A DNA stretch of 64,000 bases from Ignavibacteria bacterium (GCA_025612375.1 JAAXKN010000007.1:114109-178108), one strand, 5' to 3'; numbered from the stretch's first letter, positions 17,541 to 26,919 are shown. Notes: a model not told the origin generated them from the letters alone. Numbers and translations are program-made.

Positions 17541-18599
17541 TTAAGAGAAGAAGTTTAGCTGCGGGGGCTTGAAAAGCGTGTCGAAAGACTGCCCTAAGAG
17601 CCCCAGTACAGAGTCGGCAATCGGTTTAATCTGCTTATCAATGTAATGCTGATAATCGTAATCCCAATGCTCCAGCTCAAGCGGCACGGGGCCTCGTTTT
17701 GTCATTACATACTTTATAATGCCTGAAGTGGTATTTGTAAGCCTTGCGGCTTTTACGTGCGGAGGTGTGCTTTTTGTATAAAGGTCAACGTCTTTCCTCA
17801 GCCTTTTTCTGTAAACCAGCTTTTCATCGTGAACCCCACGGTTTACCTCGTCAACAAAATTCCTTATCCAGTCGCCCGCATCCTCCTCATTAAAAATGCG
17901 GCTGTATAACTCCTGCTGGAACTCCTTTGCCAGACGCGTCCAGTCAGAGCGCACTATCTCCATCCCGGTAAATTCAAGACTTCGTTTGCCGTCATCAGAT
18001 TGAATTAAACCCGCATAGCGCTTCTTTGCTCCCATTTCCCCTCCGCGCGCAGGAGTTAAAATAAAACGGCTGTAGTGTTTTTCAAATTCAATTTCAAGAA
18101 ACGATTCCAGTGAAAATTCTTTTTCTATCCTCTCCTTCCAGTAAAGGTTTATCTCAAGGGCAAGCTCTTCGCCAAGTGAGATTGCCTTAGGCCCCTCACC
18201 TTTTTTAAGCTTTACAAAGAGTGAATCGGTATCCCCGTAAACAATTTCGTAACCTTTTTCTTCAAAGAACCTTTTGCTTTCAAGCAGAATCCACTGTCCC
18301 GTGCTTGTAATTGCGTTCGGAAGATAAGGATGAAAGAACCGGCAGTTGTAAGCTCCCATTACTCCGTAAAAGCTGTTCATCAGAATCTTAATTGCCTGCG
18401 CCAGGTGTTTGTTCCTGCTTCTTTTAGCCTTTGTCCTCTTATGCATCAAAGAGCCGATATACTCAGGCAGAATATTCTTTGTCTTTGAAAAATTATATCC
18501 CCCCGGCGTTAGAATTGTGTTTTCTTCAGACATGATCATTGACAAGGGATCTATCTTAAAGGTCTCAATAATGGAAGGATACAGGCTCTTATAGTCCAT
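17541..18599 (-). CDS. Polymerase half of the split Pol II gene
   Basis: The 352 residues from the first in-frame ATG include motif A DYKSLYPSII, motif B KILMNSFYGVMGAYN near 90 and motif C VYGDTDSL near 139, all with the catalytic aspartates, followed by an intact thumb region. The frame is open upstream of this ATG to the frameshift site, so the ATG is only a chance internal methionine and not a real start. Confidence 0.7.
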   Translation of the reverse strand: MDYKSLYPSIIETFKIDPLSMIMSEENTILTPGGYNFSKTKNILPEYIGSLMHKRTKAKRSRNKHLAQAIKILMNSFYGVMGAYNCRFFHPYLPNAITSTGQWILLESKRFFEEKGYEIVYGDTDSLFVKLKKGEGPKAISLGEELALEINLYWKERIEKEFSLESFLEIEFEKHYSRFILTPARGGEMGAKKRYAGLIQSDDGKRSLEFTGMEIVRSDWTRLAKEFQQELYSRIFNEEDAGDWIRNFVDEVNRGVHDEKLVYRKRLRKDVDLYTKSTPPHVKAARLTNTTSGIIKYVMTKRGPVPLELEHWDYDYQHYIDKQIKPIADSVLGLLGQSFDTLFKPPQLNFFS

Positions 18600-18604
18600 T
18601 ACAA

Positions 18605-19855
18605 TTACGTTGTCATAAATGCCCGGGGCTTAGGGTCAATAACATAACCCCCGGCAAGGTTTTCCTGCGCCTTAATGTCGTTACTCTCCGGCGCTACAAA
18701 GCCCGCCCTGTGGAGTCTTGGAAGATAAAAGTTGTCAAACGCCTGTGTCATTTTTGAGAGCTGGTCCATCATAAGCCCCGAGATCTGTGACCTGGTAACG
18801 CACAGATCAATCATACCCGTCTTTGAAAATATCTCGGTTACAAGTACTGCATCCTGCAGGTTGTATTCTGCAAGCTTATGTTTGTCCTCACTGAAATACC
18901 TCTCAATTTCACCTATTTTATCCTCATCCGGCGTAATTGTCTTTCCCTTGCCCAGGAGCTCCTGCGCCACGGTCTCCAGCTTAAAGTCTTCAAATGAATA
19001 AAACGCGCTTCTTAAGGTCGGAGGCCCGTCAAGCACCACCCTTCCCGGTATGTAGGCAAAGTAGCCCCCCATTTTCCTTTCCGTGAGCCTTATCCTTCCC
19101 CCTCCCCTTGAAATGTCAAAGGGCAGGCTAAGCTCCCTGGCTTTGTTTTCAAGGAACATCAGGTCAAAACCTATCACATGCCAGCCTATTATGATATCGG
19201 GATCGGCCGACTTAAACCAGGATAAGAAACTTTGCAGAAGGTCTTTTTCAGTCTTATATAGCCTTAGCTCTCCTTTTCCCGGTGCACCATCGCCAAGCAT
19301 AAAAACTACTTTTTCTTCCCCCTCCCTGCCGCTTATATGAGCGGCAATTGAATACAGGCGCCCGTCTTTAATGCCCGTTTCAATGTCAATTGAAACTATC
19401 TTAAACTTCGGTTCAAACTCGCAGGGCTCCACTTTGGGATTAACGAACCTAAGGATGCCTCCCGCCTTCATGCTTTCACCAGTAAGCTTAAGCTGTGCGT
19501 AAATGAAGCGCTCCATAAGGAACCTCTTTACAGGGTCAACGTCAGATTCATACGTCTTTATGTATTGCAAGTGGAGGCTTTCTGAGGCCGCCTTCAGATC
19601 CCTCTGCGTCCTGAAGTACAAGGCATCAACGTCTTTGAAGTCAAATGACTTTAGTTTAACTTCTCTTCTCGTGTATTGGAATGGCAAGCTTATGGATGTG
19701 TCGTCCCTGTTGATAAAGAATACAGGCCTTACGGTATCTATTACAAATTCCACGGGCATTCCCTCTTCCGAAATGCCCCAGTAATGCAGGGTATTCCCTT
19801 TTTGAAGGTCCTGATATTCTCCTGTTAAAATAAAAACTTTCACCTGGTCTGCCAA
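18605..19855 (-). CDS. N-terminal and exonuclease half of the split Pol II gene
   Basis: The 416 residues hold the N-terminal domain and the 3'-5' exonuclease: Exo I SIDIET (Asp157, Glu159), Exo II GWHVIGFD (Asp231; His226 replaces the usual Asn) and Exo III YNLQDAV (Tyr331, Asp335). The start is uncertain: TTG at 19855 or GTG at 19843, neither with a good binding site. Translation ends at TAA 18605 after the frameshift. Confidence 0.7.
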   Translation of the reverse strand: MADQVKVFILTGEYQDLQKGNTLHYWGISEEGMPVEFVIDTVRPVFFINRDDTSISLPFQYTRREVKLKSFDFKDVDALYFRTQRDLKAASESLHLQYIKTYESDVDPVKRFLMERFIYAQLKLTGESMKAGGILRFVNPKVEPCEFEPKFKIVSIDIETGIKDGRLYSIAAHISGREGEEKVVFMLGDGAPGKGELRLYKTEKDLLQSFLSWFKSADPDIIIGWHVIGFDLMFLENKARELSLPFDISRGGGRIRLTERKMGGYFAYIPGRVVLDGPPTLRSAFYSFEDFKLETVAQELLGKGKTITPDEDKIGEIERYFSEDKHKLAEYNLQDAVLVTEIFSKTGMIDLCVTRSQISGLMMDQLSKMTQAFDNFYLPRLHRAGFVAPESNDIKAQENLAGGYVIDPKPRAFMTT

Positions 19856-19964
19856 TTATCTTTCCGTTCTTTGAATAAAAGCAGCTTAAAATTATCAAAG
19901 AGACTTCAAAAATTAAATACAGAAATTGCGTATCTCTCAAAGTGAAATCTACCGGAACTGAATC

Positions 19965-21419
19965 TTACTTTCCCGGGATCTGAACCTTTACCATTATTTC
20001 GGGGCTCTGTTCAGGCAGAAGCCTCGTTGTCCTGGGCGGAATAAGCCTGCTTGGAATTGCAGATGATTCGCTTACCTCTGAAAGATCGATTGGTTCGGTA
20101 GAAACGTACCTTGGCATGCTGTAGCTGTTAGCCGGTACCCTCAGCACTACGTATGCAGGATCGGCGTAGAGCTTCATATATTTGGAGTTCCCGGAAACTT
20201 TTCCCATCGTCTGCACCTTTACCGGTACACGAATGAATTTCATTGCATCGGCCTTAATCTTAAGCACTCTCGGCTCCACCCTGTAGAGGTCTATGCCCGA
20301 GGGAAGTTCCAGGTTATCGCGGGCCACCATAATCTCGTTTTCACCTTTTTCAAGTCTCCCCATGTCAATTGAAATTATGAGGTTCGAGGGATTGAAAAGC
20401 CTGAACGCCTGCTCTGAACCGGACAGTGTAATCCTCCCTTCCATAGGGACCGGGTCCTCCAGGGCCAGTTCGGGCCTCAGATTACGGAACTCAATAGGCA
20501 CAGAATAGCTTCTGTAGACTTTATCCGACTGATATGCAAAAAGAGCCCAGAAGGTAACCGAAAGCATCAGGGCGACAATGGCTGTCTGGAGGCTTTTGCT
20601 TTTCCACCATCTGGAAATAGTTTCTTCTTTTTTTCTGTAGTTCTTATCCCAGAAGCGCTCAATTCTCTCCTTCAGCTCGCTGCTGGAACTCATAACTGTC
20701 ATTGTGCCGTCTTCTGCCACGCTGATTGTACCCCTTTCCTCAGAAACGGCAATTACAAGCGCGTCGCACTTTTCCGAAAGCCCGAGTGCCGCAGCATGGC
20801 GCGTTCCGCCAACGCCGAGCTCCTTTAAGTTTGTTGAAAGCGTTAAATGAGCCCCGAATTTGATGATTCTGTTGTCTTCCACCAGAATGGCGCCGTCGTG
20901 GCCGGGAGACTTGGTGTTGAATATGCTGTATATGAGAGGCTGGCTCAGCTTCCCGTCTAACTCAATTCCGCCGTTGATGCAGTTATCCCAGATCTCACGC
21001 CCCCTTATTGCAATAAGGGCACCAGTACGCCTCTCAGCCATTTTTGAACATGCGGAAATGATTGTATCAACAGTGGTGTTAAGTATCCCTGTCCTTTTTG
21101 AACCCCTCAGGCCTCCCCAGGTCCCGATCAGGTCTATCAGGCGGCGGATATCCGACTGGAAAAGAAGAATTGCGGCAATCAGAATAACGCCAATTACTAT
21201 CTTAATCAGCATCTCGGTCAGGTAAAGCCCCAGTATCCTTGCCAGGAGGTAAACAACAATAAAAATTGTAACTGCAATTAAAAGCCTCCTGGAGGCGCTT
21301 TTCCTGAACCAGTTAATAAACGTATATAAGAAAAAAGAAACTATCCCTATATCAAGCAGGTCTACAAATCGAATATTTTTAATTAAATCGCTGAAAAATA
21401 CCAAAACAGAATCAATCAT
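19965..21419 (-). CDS. Diadenylate cyclase (CdaA-type) fused to YbbR/CdaR domains
   Basis: This 484-residue protein should make cyclic di-AMP from ATP at the membrane. Residues 1-100 hold three helices and the CdaA linker; the DAC domain (about 105-250) has HDGAILVEDNRI (Asp175-Gly-Ala) and VSEERGTISVAEDG. The usual RHR motif reads Arg207-His208-Ala209. A fourth helix follows at about 277-296, then about 185 beta-rich residues with the repeated pattern of YbbR domains (VPIEFRNLRPEL, EGRITLSGSEQAF, VPVKVQTMGK). In Firmicutes CdaR is a separate membrane protein that regulates CdaA; here the two appear as one chain with a sensible topology, cyclase inside and YbbR outside. It lies 110 bases upstream of polB on the same strand. 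Confidence 0.85.
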   Translation of the reverse strand: MIDSVLVFFSDLIKNIRFVDLLDIGIVSFFLYTFINWFRKSASRRLLIAVTIFIVVYLLARILGLYLTEMLIKIVIGVILIAAILLFQSDIRRLIDLIGTWGGLRGSKRTGILNTTVDTIISACSKMAERRTGALIAIRGREIWDNCINGGIELDGKLSQPLIYSIFNTKSPGHDGAILVEDNRIIKFGAHLTLSTNLKELGVGGTRHAAALGLSEKCDALVIAVSEERGTISVAEDGTMTVMSSSSELKERIERFWDKNYRKKEETISRWWKSKSLQTAIVALMLSVTFWALFAYQSDKVYRSYSVPIEFRNLRPELALEDPVPMEGRITLSGSEQAFRLFNPSNLIISIDMGRLEKGENEIMVARDNLELPSGIDLYRVEPRVLKIKADAMKFIRVPVKVQTMGKVSGNSKYMKLYADPAYVVLRVPANSYSMPRYVSTEPIDLSEVSESSAIPSRLIPPRTTRLLPEQSPEIMVKVQIPGK

Positions 21420-21558
21420 GACTACCCTCGAAAAACAAAACAGAATTATTAAACGCCCGTTATACTAAGTTTTACAGAAAAATGTTTCTTTTGCTGAAAA
21501 AGAATATTGTTATCTGCAAAAATAACTGAATTCACACTTAAAATGAATACCTTTAAAA

Positions 21559-21590
21559 ATAAAAAAGGCGGGCTGTCTAAGGCCCGCCTT
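21559..21590 (-). terminator. Rho-independent terminator of the PAS-GAF kinase gene
   Basis: AAGGCGGGC (21565-21573) pairs with GCCCGCCTT (21582-21590) around an eight-base loop. On the minus strand the stem is followed by a T-run, just after the kinase stop codon. Confidence 0.9.
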
Positions 21591-21612
21591 GTATTGCACT
21601 TTTATGTTTAAC

Positions 21613-23217
21613 TTAAGGAAATACCACTGTAAACGTTGAACCCTGCCCTTTTTCGCTTTCAACCATTATAGAAGCGTTGTTCATCTCGATATATTTTTTC
21701 ACCATAGCCAGACCCAGGCCGTTGCCTTCAAATCTCCTTGTATAGCCCATCTCTTCCTGCGAAAATGCGGTAAACAGCTTCGGCAAATACTCTTTGGAAA
21801 TTCCTATTCCGGTGTCTTTTACCGATACACAGACACGACCCATGGAATTATGGTACTGAGAAATTTCAACCCTGCCTGTTCTGGTGTATTTAATTGCGTT
21901 ATCAATGAGCTGTTCAAATGTCTGCTTAATGGTGCTCTGGTCGCCTACGATCTTCTCTCCAACCAGCTGGTTGTTGAATGAGAAACTCAGGTTCTTTGCC
22001 TTGGCAGAGGCACAGAAATCCTTCATTACCGGGGCAATTATATCCGCTGCAAGATCCAGCTCCTGCGGATTGGTATCAATCCCCTCGCTCTGCAGCTGAG
22101 ACATGTTTAAGATCATATCTATTGTCCTTATAAGTCTTCTTCCGCCGCTTTCAATTATGTTGAAGCTCTCCTTTAACTCTTCTTCAAGTATTCCTTCACA
22201 TTTTTCCTTCACCAGTGAAGTAAATGATAGTATGGTGTTTATGGGAGTCCTGATCTCATGAGACATCTGTGCCAGAAAAGCTGTCTTCATTCTGTTGGAT
22301 TCTTCGGCTTTTTCCATCGTAATTGTCAGCTGTTCCTCATATTTCCTTCTTTCCATTATTGTTGAGACAGTCTCGGCAAGCCTGCCAATTATAGGAAGAT
22401 GGCTTTCAGTAAAAGCATCCTTGTCTTCAAAGTTTGGAAGGAGCATTACGCCGGCATTTACCCCCTTTATTTTAAGCACCGAACCCAGAACCACCCTTGG
22501 AATTATCTCCTCGTCAAGCGTATTCTGATCAAAAAGGCACCTTAAAGCCTCACCCTTCAGAAGAACTGGTCCGCCTGCCTGCATAATCCTGCGCACAAGC
22601 TGGTCGTAAACCTGTGTATTGTTATTTTCATCCTCGCCGTCAAAAAGCTCATTTGCTTTGTATAAATAGCTGACAGCCTCAGAACCTTCGTCATAAAGAG
22701 CCGCATAAAAATTGCAGGCTGGCATAAGCTGCTCGGTGGAAGCATGTACTATCCTGAACATCGATTCAAAAGTGTCAGCCGGTTCAGCTTCAACAGGAAG
22801 CTTGCCCAGTATCATCTTAACCAGCTCATTGTGCTTTTTCTCGGTAACATCCAGAAATGAAGTGGTCCTGTAGAGATTGCCTGCTTCATCATTGATCTTA
22901 AGGTCGGTAACCTGTGAAAAGAAAAACTTTCCGCTTTTTTTCCTCAAGAGGACTTCTCTTTTATCAAAGTAACCGTTTTCCATGAAGTCCTCGTGCTGCT
23001 TAAGAGAATATTCCTTGTTCTCTTCCATAATTACCGTCGAGAAATGTTTATTAACCACCTCACTGCGCGAAAAACCGAAGAGCTTTAGGAAAGCGTCATT
23101 AATTTCCTGAATGATGCCGTTTTTACCTATAATGCAGATTCCGATTTCGCTGGAGTCCAGAATTGGAAAAACTAAAGTGTCAAGTATCCTGTTTTCGTGA
23201 AAAGTATCTCTAAACAT
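21613..23217 (-). CDS. Soluble PAS-GAF sensor histidine kinase
   Basis: This 534-residue kinase has no membrane segment. It carries a PAS domain at about 14-130 (IGKNGIIQEINDAFLKLFGF), a GAF-like domain at about 150-290, a HisKA helix pair with the phosphoacceptor His320 in MSHEIRTPIN, and an ATPase with DNAIKYTRTG, DTGIGISKEYLPKLF and GNGLGLAMVKKY. The H-box is the classic SHEIRTP type, unlike the phytochrome-like box of the other kinase in this window. A GGAG precedes the ATG. It is a single gene with its own terminator and no response regulator nearby, so its partner and signal are unknown. Confidence 0.9.
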   Translation of the reverse strand: MFRDTFHENRILDTLVFPILDSSEIGICIIGKNGIIQEINDAFLKLFGFSRSEVVNKHFSTVIMEENKEYSLKQHEDFMENGYFDKREVLLRKKSGKFFFSQVTDLKINDEAGNLYRTTSFLDVTEKKHNELVKMILGKLPVEAEPADTFESMFRIVHASTEQLMPACNFYAALYDEGSEAVSYLYKANELFDGEDENNNTQVYDQLVRRIMQAGGPVLLKGEALRCLFDQNTLDEEIIPRVVLGSVLKIKGVNAGVMLLPNFEDKDAFTESHLPIIGRLAETVSTIMERRKYEEQLTITMEKAEESNRMKTAFLAQMSHEIRTPINTILSFTSLVKEKCEGILEEELKESFNIIESGGRRLIRTIDMILNMSQLQSEGIDTNPQELDLAADIIAPVMKDFCASAKAKNLSFSFNNQLVGEKIVGDQSTIKQTFEQLIDNAIKYTRTGRVEISQYHNSMGRVCVSVKDTGIGISKEYLPKLFTAFSQEEMGYTRRFEGNGLGLAMVKKYIEMNNASIMVESEKGQGSTFTVVFP

Positions 23218-23433
23218 TTCTCCACCATTTGTAATATTTAATTGGACTAAATGAAATCCAAATTGAGTGCCAAAGTTTTTTATTGCAGTTTTGGTGATTT
23301 AGAGCACATTTCTCCAGTTTTTACTCCCCTCTAATGTCTCATATTGATAAAAACCGGTGTCCGCTATCACATTTTGGCACACTGCTTTTATGGCGGGCAA
23401 TCTTTGAATGGGCTCTCCGGTGATTTGAAAACT

Positions 23434-23461
23434 CAAAAAAAAACCGCTGAACGCGGTTTTT
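23434..23461 (-). terminator. Rho-independent terminator of the TPR gene
   Basis: AAAACCGC (23440-23447) pairs with GCGGTTTT (23453-23460) around TGAAC. Nine A residues on the plus strand give a T-run after the stem on the minus strand. Confidence 0.88.
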
Positions 23462-23486
23462 AAATTTACAATTATATTCCTCCCCG

Positions 23487-24116
23487 CTATTTTTTTGCGG
23501 GTTTCATCCTATCTTCCGCTCTCCGGATAAAATATTCCATGCTCTTAACCTCCGGGTTTATTCTTTCAGCCAGCCTGTAATCTTCAATGGCACCTGTTAT
23601 GTCCCCCATATCCTCCCTGGCAGCCCCGCGGCTGAATGCCGTAAGTTCATTCTCATCGTTTAAGCGAAGGGCTTCCGTAAAATCTGAAATAGCCCCATCA
23701 TAATCCTTTTTCAGGTACTTCGTGCATCCGCGCCCAAAGAGCAGGCGCTCGTTTTCCGGACTTAATCTTACTGCACTGTCGTAATCCTTTAATGCAGCCG
23801 CGTAATCTTTTTTAAGACAGCTTGTAATTGCCCTTTTGAAGAATCCCCTGTAGTCACTGCCGTCTAAAAGTATTGCCCTGCTGTAGTCTGAGATTGCACC
23901 CTCGAAGTCTTCAAGCATCCTTCTTGAGTCACCGCGGCCCAAATAGGCCTCAAAAACCGTGGAATCCATCTCAATTGATCTTGAGAAATATTTAACTGCT
24001 TTTTGCAGTTCACCTTTTTCTGCCAGGGTGCTCCCCTTTTCCAGGAGTTGTCTGGCTGACTGTGAAAAGATAACCGGCTGCTGGAGCACGAAAAAAATCA
24101 GGATTAATAAAATCAT
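23487..24116 (-). CDS. Secreted or periplasmic TPR protein
   Basis: This 209-residue protein has an N-terminal signal segment (MILLILIFFVLQQPVIFSQS) followed by about five tetratricopeptide repeats. Each repeat carries the marks of TPR helices (AYLGRGDSRRMLEDFEGAISDYSRAI, shown here as AISDYSRAI, ALKDYDSAV, AISDFTEAL, AIEDYRLAE). It is a protein-binding scaffold with no catalytic motif. It is monocistronic: about 170 bases separate it from the GWxTD gene upstream and a terminator follows. Partner unknown. Confidence 0.82.
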   Translation of the reverse strand: MILLILIFFVLQQPVIFSQSARQLLEKGSTLAEKGELQKAVKYFSRSIEMDSTVFEAYLGRGDSRRMLEDFEGAISDYSRAILLDGSDYRGFFKRAITSCLKKDYAAALKDYDSAVRLSPENERLLFGRGCTKYLKKDYDGAISDFTEALRLNDENELTAFSRGAAREDMGDITGAIEDYRLAERINPEVKSMEYFIRRAEDRMKPAKK

Positions 24117-24288
24117 AATTGCTTTGCCTTTAAAATCGGATCAGTTTTTTGAATTTGCGGGTTTAGGTGAGCCTCTAAGGTATTGATACTAAAAAGGGAT
24201 ATAAGAATCAAATAAACTAAAATTCTTTCAAAATTTTTTTTATCATTATTTTACCTTAAGTGACGTGCATCAAAGGCCTTAAATTCTC

Positions 24289-26445
24289 TTACCACCAGTG
24301 AAGTAAGGTTTCTGCCCTGGATTCTTTTTGGCTCAGATTGTCTTTTATGACAATTCCTATAATGTAATCCCCCGCCTCATATTCGCTCATATCCAGCTGT
24401 ATGTACATCTGCGGATCTTTCTCCTCTGTCTGATACCTTGAAGTAAGCGAGACTTCCTCTTTTGAACCCTTTAGACCAAAGATCCCCGTTATTGCATGAA
24501 ATATCTTTTTTAGCCCCGACTCCTCCTCTGCTTTTACAATAGTGATCTTCTGCTCAAAATCCGTCTTGTGCTCCTTGCTCATAATCAGATTGTAAATTTC
24601 ATAATAAAGGTACAGGCTCTGCGACTTAGTAAAGGTGTTTAGAGGATTCGGGAGTATCCCTATTTTCTTTCTTTTTATGGGAGCATTTTCCAAATTGCCT
24701 GCACCTGCATCTGAGGCCAGCAGAAGGTCACTTACGGAAAATTCACCATCACGGAATTCCCTTATCTTAAAACGATTATGGCTTGAGGCAACCCCGTTAT
24801 CTATACTTCTTAAGACCTCAAAGGCAAGAATTCCGGAGTCGGGCGAAACTGTAACGGAAACAGTGTGGACATAGTACTCATCAGACAACGGCACCCTGAT
24901 TTTGCTCTTTTCAGACATCTCACCTACACTGCTCTTTTTCTGGAAACGGGATTCGTAGTTTTTATCCGTGAAGAAAATGCCGTAATTGTGCGAACTGGTG
25001 AATTTCTTATTTTTAACTATGCTGTCGGGAAAGCTCATAGCGTAGCTTACATAGATATCGGTTTTCTTACTTCCCATGTTCTTAAACTGCGCAATGTAGT
25101 AAGGCATGCTAAAGGCCGGGCCGTCATACTTCGGCTTATAATCCTCATACTTCACTTTCCTTAAGTACTCCATCAGCCTTTGTGAATCACCCGGATACTG
25201 CGGTATGAACCTGCTTCCCGGTATTGGCACACTGAAACGGTAGTTGCCCGACATGTATTCATCTGTAAAACCGAATGTCAGGCCGTTATAATCCCAGACG
25301 TCAGTCTTAACTTTAATCGACATCCTTTCCCCGCCAAGAAGCTGCGGCCTGTAGCGGATCCTGTGAACAGGCTCGCCGTAGCGCATCACCACTTCCCCCT
25401 TGTCAGTCTTCCAGCCCGGGGTACTGTCGGTCTTGCTTGTAAAACGGAGATTTGAATAGGCTACGCGTGAATAATGCTCCAGCAGCCTTTCATTATACTC
25501 AGTCAGGTTTAACGGGTCGTTAACCTTCCAGTAAAGATCTATTATCTCCTTAAGTTCGTCTTTTGTATACTTCTTGTACTCATCACCAAGCAGGGGTTCT
25601 AAAAGCTCCTTTACAGAGTTAAATGTAAAATCAATCTCCTCATCATAAGACATCAGCCTTAAGGCTTTTTTATATTCTTCATATGACTTTCTTATGTTTG
25701 AAGTCTTGTAGTAAATGAGCCCCAGATATAAATGAGCATCCTTATTCATGGAATCTATCCGGCTCATTTCCTGCAGAAGCGGGGTGGCTTTATCCAGCAT
25801 GTTTGCATCTTCGTAAAGAAATGCCATATGAAGCCTCGCCTCCTGGTTTTTGGGATCAAAGCGCAAAGCTTTCTTAAAGTAGCCTTCAGCTTCCTGCATA
25901 TCTTCTATGGCAAACCTCTCATAGCTTAAAAGCGGACTTGAGTAGTCCTCCATGAAAACTGAATTATGATATTCGTTAAAATCAGCCTCTTTTATCTTCC
26001 CCATATTAAACCAGGCCTTTGCACACGTGCTGTCAATTTCCGTTATCTCCTCGTATCTGCCGAATGCCATTGAAAGTCCGAACTTTTCGGCGAGGCTTGC
26101 CTGCAGCATTCTGTAGTCAATTTTTTTAGGGTCTTTCCAGATGGCCTTCTGTACCAGTTCCCGTGCACGGTCGCGCCCGGAGATAGTATTTTTATCGCGG
26201 TAGAGCTTCGCAAGCTCAAACATGGAAGGGGCATCGGAGAATTTCCGGATAGACTTCTTAAACATATCCTCGGCTTCATCGGTGTTATGCTTCTTAAGAA
26301 ATTCCAATCCGCTCAGGTAATATGTGTTCGACGCTTCAGGCGGGCTCTGCGCTGAGGCTGTAATGAAGAGGAAAAGCAGAATTATTATATTTCTGAAAAG
26401 ATGTCCCATCTCATACTTTTGATAAATAAGCACAATAAGAAACAT
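24289..26445 (-). CDS. TPR and GWxTD domain-containing protein
   Basis: This exported protein of roughly 710 residues has an N-terminal signal (LFRNIIILLFLFITASAQ), several TPR repeats over about 25-290, and then a GWxTD domain with the signature PGWKTDKGEVVMRYGEP. The C-terminal part is beta-rich. GWxTD proteins are found in Bacteroidota, Acidobacteria and relatives, and their function is not established. The start is uncertain: the frame extends to a TTG at 26454, with ATG codons at 26445 and 26409. The ATG at 26409 gives the better signal peptide (MGHLFRNIII), but none has a clear ribosome binding site. Confidence 0.85.
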   Translation of the reverse strand: MFLIVLIYQKYEMGHLFRNIIILLFLFITASAQSPPEASNTYYLSGLEFLKKHNTDEAEDMFKKSIRKFSDAPSMFELAKLYRDKNTISGRDRARELVQKAIWKDPKKIDYRMLQASLAEKFGLSMAFGRYEEITEIDSTCAKAWFNMGKIKEADFNEYHNSVFMEDYSSPLLSYERFAIEDMQEAEGYFKKALRFDPKNQEARLHMAFLYEDANMLDKATPLLQEMSRIDSMNKDAHLYLGLIYYKTSNIRKSYEEYKKALRLMSYDEEIDFTFNSVKELLEPLLGDEYKKYTKDELKEIIDLYWKVNDPLNLTEYNERLLEHYSRVAYSNLRFTSKTDSTPGWKTDKGEVVMRYGEPVHRIRYRPQLLGGERMSIKVKTDVWDYNGLTFGFTDEYMSGNYRFSVPIPGSRFIPQYPGDSQRLMEYLRKVKYEDYKPKYDGPAFSMPYYIAQFKNMGSKKTDIYVSYAMSFPDSIVKNKKFTSSHNYGIFFTDKNYESRFQKKSSVGEMSEKSKIRVPLSDEYYVHTVSVTVSPDSGILAFEVLRSIDNGVASSHNRFKIREFRDGEFSVSDLLLASDAGAGNLENAPIKRKKIGILPNPLNTFTKSQSLYLYYEIYNLIMSKEHKTDFEQKITIVKAEEESGLKKIFHAITGIFGLKGSKEEVSLTSRYQTEEKDPQMYIQLDMSEYEAGDYIIGIVIKDNLSQKESRAETLLHWW

Positions 26446-26662
26446 AATTATCAATTATAACTTACTTTTTCATTAATGACAAGCAATACAGAATTGGATA
26501 ACTTTAACCGGAAGGTTATCTGCAGCGGCACCGTAACCCGGCAGACTGCTCTTTTAGATAAAATGCGATTCCCCTGGCGCTTACGGGCTTAAGAAAAAGT
26601 GTTGTTACTTTAGTCTTTGCCTGAGCGGAATGCTGCTGTGGGACTTCCCTTTTTGCCGCAAG

Positions 26663-26866
26663 CTACCGGATCACCTTATTCTTGTTCGTCATAATAAACA
26701 GTATTCCTGCTATCAGCATTATACCTCCCCACCAGAGATTGGGATGAAGGCCTGCCAGTACAGTCCTGTTAAGCCCGGGGTTAAAAATGTAGTAAACTCC
26801 CACAGCAATAATGATCAGCCCCAATGCTGTTAAAAGAAGTCCTACAAAAAACCATATTGGTTTCAT
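26663..26866 (-). CDS. Small two-helix membrane protein (67 residues)
   Basis: I do not recognise the family. The protein starts MKPIWFFVGLLLTALG and has two hydrophobic segments (about 4-28 and 44-60) joined by a loop (NPGLNRTVLAGLHPN), ending in a basic tail NKNKVIR. It lies 53 bases after another small membrane protein gene on the same strand, so they may be co-transcribed. The binding site before the ATG is weak (GGGA). Length and helix pattern argue for a real gene, but with moderate certainty. Confidence 0.5.
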   Translation of the reverse strand: MKPIWFFVGLLLTALGLIIIAVGVYYIFNPGLNRTVLAGLHPNLWWGGIMLIAGILFIMTNKNKVIR

Positions 26867-26919
26867 ATTTCAAGGTCCCGATGTTAATTGAGTTATTCTT
26901 TTCGCAGCCTCCCAAAATA

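Larger units (their letters stand above)
17541..19855 (-). pseudogene. polB: Family B DNA polymerase (Pol II-like), interrupted by a frameshift
   Basis: Two adjacent frames together encode one family B polymerase of about 770 residues, near the 783 of E. coli Pol II. The upstream frame ends at a TAA (18605-18607) just after ...VIDPKP; the downstream frame resumes with GIYDNVIVMDYKSLYPSII. The frames differ by one base at a CCCCGGGC run (18621-18628). Removing two bases or adding one there restores a single protein, and removing two gives YVIDPKPGIYD, which aligns without gaps to the Pol II phrase YVMDSRPGLYD. Neither half has other stops or missing motifs. This is either a recent mutation, a sequencing error in a G/C run, or, less likely, recoding. 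Pol II acts in replication restart and translesion repair. Confidence 0.85.

Noticed and set aside
18600..18640. Programmed -1 frameshifting in polB
   Set aside because: The site lacks an X-XXY-YYZ slippery heptamer in the zero frame and no obvious downstream structure was seen; a mutation or sequence error is simpler.
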